Below are positions 24,584 through 26,345 of a stretch of 26,345 nt of DNA, piece by piece (position 1 is the first letter of the stretch; each line of letters begins with the position of its first letter). The stretch covers positions 1 through 26,345 of the forward strand of contig JAZBOY010000167.1 in NCBI GenBank assembly GCA_036351375.1, read 5' to 3'. The DNA comes from JANQIO01 sp036351375 (GTDB lineage Bacteria; Pseudomonadota; Gammaproteobacteria; Pseudomonadales; Halieaceae). The notes under the pieces are model-generated. The model was given only the letters and a program-made list of their open reading frames with translations. It was not told the DNA's origin and searched no databases. The position numbers and the translations under genes are program-made.

Positions 24584-24616
24584 ACCTGTAGTCGAGGACT
24601 GTGGAGCAGTTCTCGC

Positions 24617-25396
<780 letters not shown>

Positions 25397-25451
25397 GGGC
25401 CAGCGTCCTTTCGCCTTGCCGGGGGAGGGTGGGCACGACCAGCCTCCCGGC

Positions 25452-25480
25452 TTGTTATGGTGGGGTGAGTTACATAATAT
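25452..25480 (+). promoter_or_regulatory. candidate promoter of the F420 genes
   Basis: TTGTTA at 25452-25457 and TAATAT at 25475-25480 are 17 bp apart (4/6 each); the overlapping CATAAT at 25473-25478 is an alternative -10. The leader would be about 85 nt. The SDR gene is read the opposite way from the same 178-bp intergenic region. Confidence 0.4.
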
Positions 25481-25574
25481 GCCGGAGCACAATCCTACCC
25501 CCGGCTGACCGGGGTTCCAATCCAGAACATCCAGAATCTCCCCTTGCGGGGGGCGTATTTCAGAGGAAAGACCT

Positions 25575-26261
25575 ATGACGAACGAATCGCTGCCAGTACT
25601 GGCAATACTGGGAGGCACCGGTGATCTTGGTACCGGGCTGGCGCGGCGCTGGGCCCAGGCCGGATACCGGGTCATTATCGGCTCGCGCACCCAGGAGAAG
25701 GCCGAGGCCGCGGTGGCCGACCTGCACGAGGTGATGGCCGAGCGCGGAGTCGCAGAAGTGGCGGTAGAGGCAATGGAAAACCTCGCCGCTGCCGAGGCCG
25801 CCGATATCGTCACTCTCACGGTTCCCTTTGCGCACCAGGTCAGCACCCTTGAGCACGTCAAGCCGGCACTGGATGGCAAGATCCTGATCGACGTGACGGT
25901 ACCCCTGGTGCCGCCCAAGGTGGGCCGGGTGCAATTGCCGGAAGGCGGTTCTGCCGGACAGATCGCCCAGGACCTGCTGGGTGAATCGGTGCAGGTGGTC
26001 TCGGCTTTCCAGAACGTGGCCGCCCACCATCTGCAGGAAGGTCACGGTATCGAGTGCGACGTGCTGGTCACCGGTGATGACAAGGAAGCCCGTGGCCGGG
26101 TGATCGAACTGGTGGAAGCTGCGGGCATGCGCGGCTTTCACGCGGGCCCCATCGCCAATGCGGCCGCCGCTGAGGCCTTGACCTCGGTGCTGATCACGAT
26201 CAACCGTCAATACAAGTGCCACGCCGGCATTTCCATCACGGGACCGGACAGCGCTGAATGA
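25575..26261 (+). CDS. npdG: coenzyme F420:NADP oxidoreductase (NADPH-dependent F420 reductase)
   Basis: A 228-residue protein of the normal length for F420:NADP reductases (Fno/NpdG). The N-terminal Rossmann motif is ILGGTGDLGTGLARRWA with IIGSR after the second strand, the NADP phosphate-binding SR pair. Further family segments are VTLTVPFAHQ, ILIDVTVPLVPPKVG, VVSAFQNVAA and the C-terminal GPIANAAAAEALTSVLI. It transfers hydride between NADPH and F420, making reduced F420 available to F420-dependent enzymes in the cytosol. ATG 25575 follows AGAGGA closely. Its stop overlaps the ATG of the next gene (ATGA), and that gene is an F420 biosynthesis enzyme, which strongly supports the assignment. 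Confidence 0.92.
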   Translation: MTNESLPVLAILGGTGDLGTGLARRWAQAGYRVIIGSRTQEKAEAAVADLHEVMAERGVAEVAVEAMENLAAAEAADIVTLTVPFAHQVSTLEHVKPALDGKILIDVTVPLVPPKVGRVQLPEGGSAGQIAQDLLGESVQVVSAFQNVAAHHLQEGHGIECDVLVTGDDKEARGRVIELVEAAGMRGFHAGPIANAAAAEALTSVLITINRQYKCHAGISITGPDSAE

Positions 26262-26345
26262 TCCCGTCGGTACAACTGGTACCGGTATTGCCGTTTCCCC
26301 TGGTCCAGCCCGGGGATGACCTGGCGGCGGTCATACTCGCCGCCC
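26258..26345 (+). CDS. cofE: coenzyme F420-0:L-glutamate ligase, N-terminal fragment
   Basis: Only the first 29 codons are inside the window. They read MIPSVQLVPVLPFPLVQPGDDLAAVILAA. The VxPV(x)G/F-x(2)-PxxxPGDDLAAxI opening is characteristic of CofE/FbiB, which adds glutamates to F420-0. The ATGA overlap with npdG indicates a shared operon. With only 29 residues, assignment rests on this motif and on the neighbour. Confidence 0.75.
   Translation, partial: MIPSVQLVPVLPFPLVQPGDDLAAVILAA

Noticed and set aside
25397..25918. N-terminal extension of the SDR frame
   Set aside because: It crosses the divergent promoter region and runs antisense through npdG; the SDR fold starts at ATG 25396, which has its own ribosome site.

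Overview
The window is about 26 kb of GC-rich chromosome with dense coding on both strands and no tRNA, rRNA, insertion sequence, phage gene or CRISPR array that I can see. The gene content fits an aerobic to microaerobic gammaproteobacterium: a complete cbb3 oxidase cluster, an Fe-S type FNR/Anr regulator with HemN, an OmpW porin, and LuxR and extradiol dioxygenase genes like those of marine Halieaceae/Spongiibacteraceae-type bacteria. GTP-dependent PEP carboxykinase and coenzyme F420 genes are less usual in gammaproteobacteria and fit the same environmental lineages. This placement is an inference; no marker gene is present to prove it.

Layout. (1) 1-136: tail of an alpha/beta hydrolase. 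(2) 404-3744, plus strand: five tightly packed genes, most of them overlapping (GST, TauE/SafE permease, RarD-type DMT permease, GFA zinc protein, MliC-type lipoprotein). (3) 3856-5658: pckG. (4) 5807-6508: OmpW-family porin behind a perfect FNR box. (5) 18006 down to 6515, minus strand: a continuous run of hemN, fnr/anr, a Yip1-family membrane protein, ccoN, ccoO, ccoQ, ccoP, ccoG, ccoH, ccoI, ccoS and a His-tailed TauE/SafE-like (COG2836) membrane protein. (6) 18194-19093, plus strand: a BphC-type extradiol dioxygenase, divergent from hemN. (7) 24438 down to 19144, minus strand: a very large DUF1631-GGDEF-EAL protein followed 3 bp later by a LuxR-type regulator. (8) 25396 down to 24617: an SDR oxidoreductase, divergent from (9) 25575 to the window end: F420:NADP oxidoreductase and the start of cofE.

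How it fits together. Region 5 supplies what is needed to respire at low oxygen. It has the oxygen-sensing regulator, oxygen-independent heme synthesis, the four cbb3 subunits, and the copper reduction, transport and assembly factors. The head of this 11.5 kb run carries a perfect FNR box placed exactly as in a class II FNR-activated promoter, so fnr appears to lie inside its own regulon. The same box type precedes ompW. Region 9 marks a coenzyme F420 locus that continues beyond the right edge. Region 7 is a probable c-di-GMP phosphodiesterase/effector with a degenerate GGDEF domain and an uncharacterised DUF1631 body.

The observations most worth follow-up are the Yip1-like gene lodged between fnr and ccoN, the tandem in-frame Met repeat at the CcoN N-terminus, the DUF1631-GGDEF-EAL/LuxR pair, and the F420 locus.
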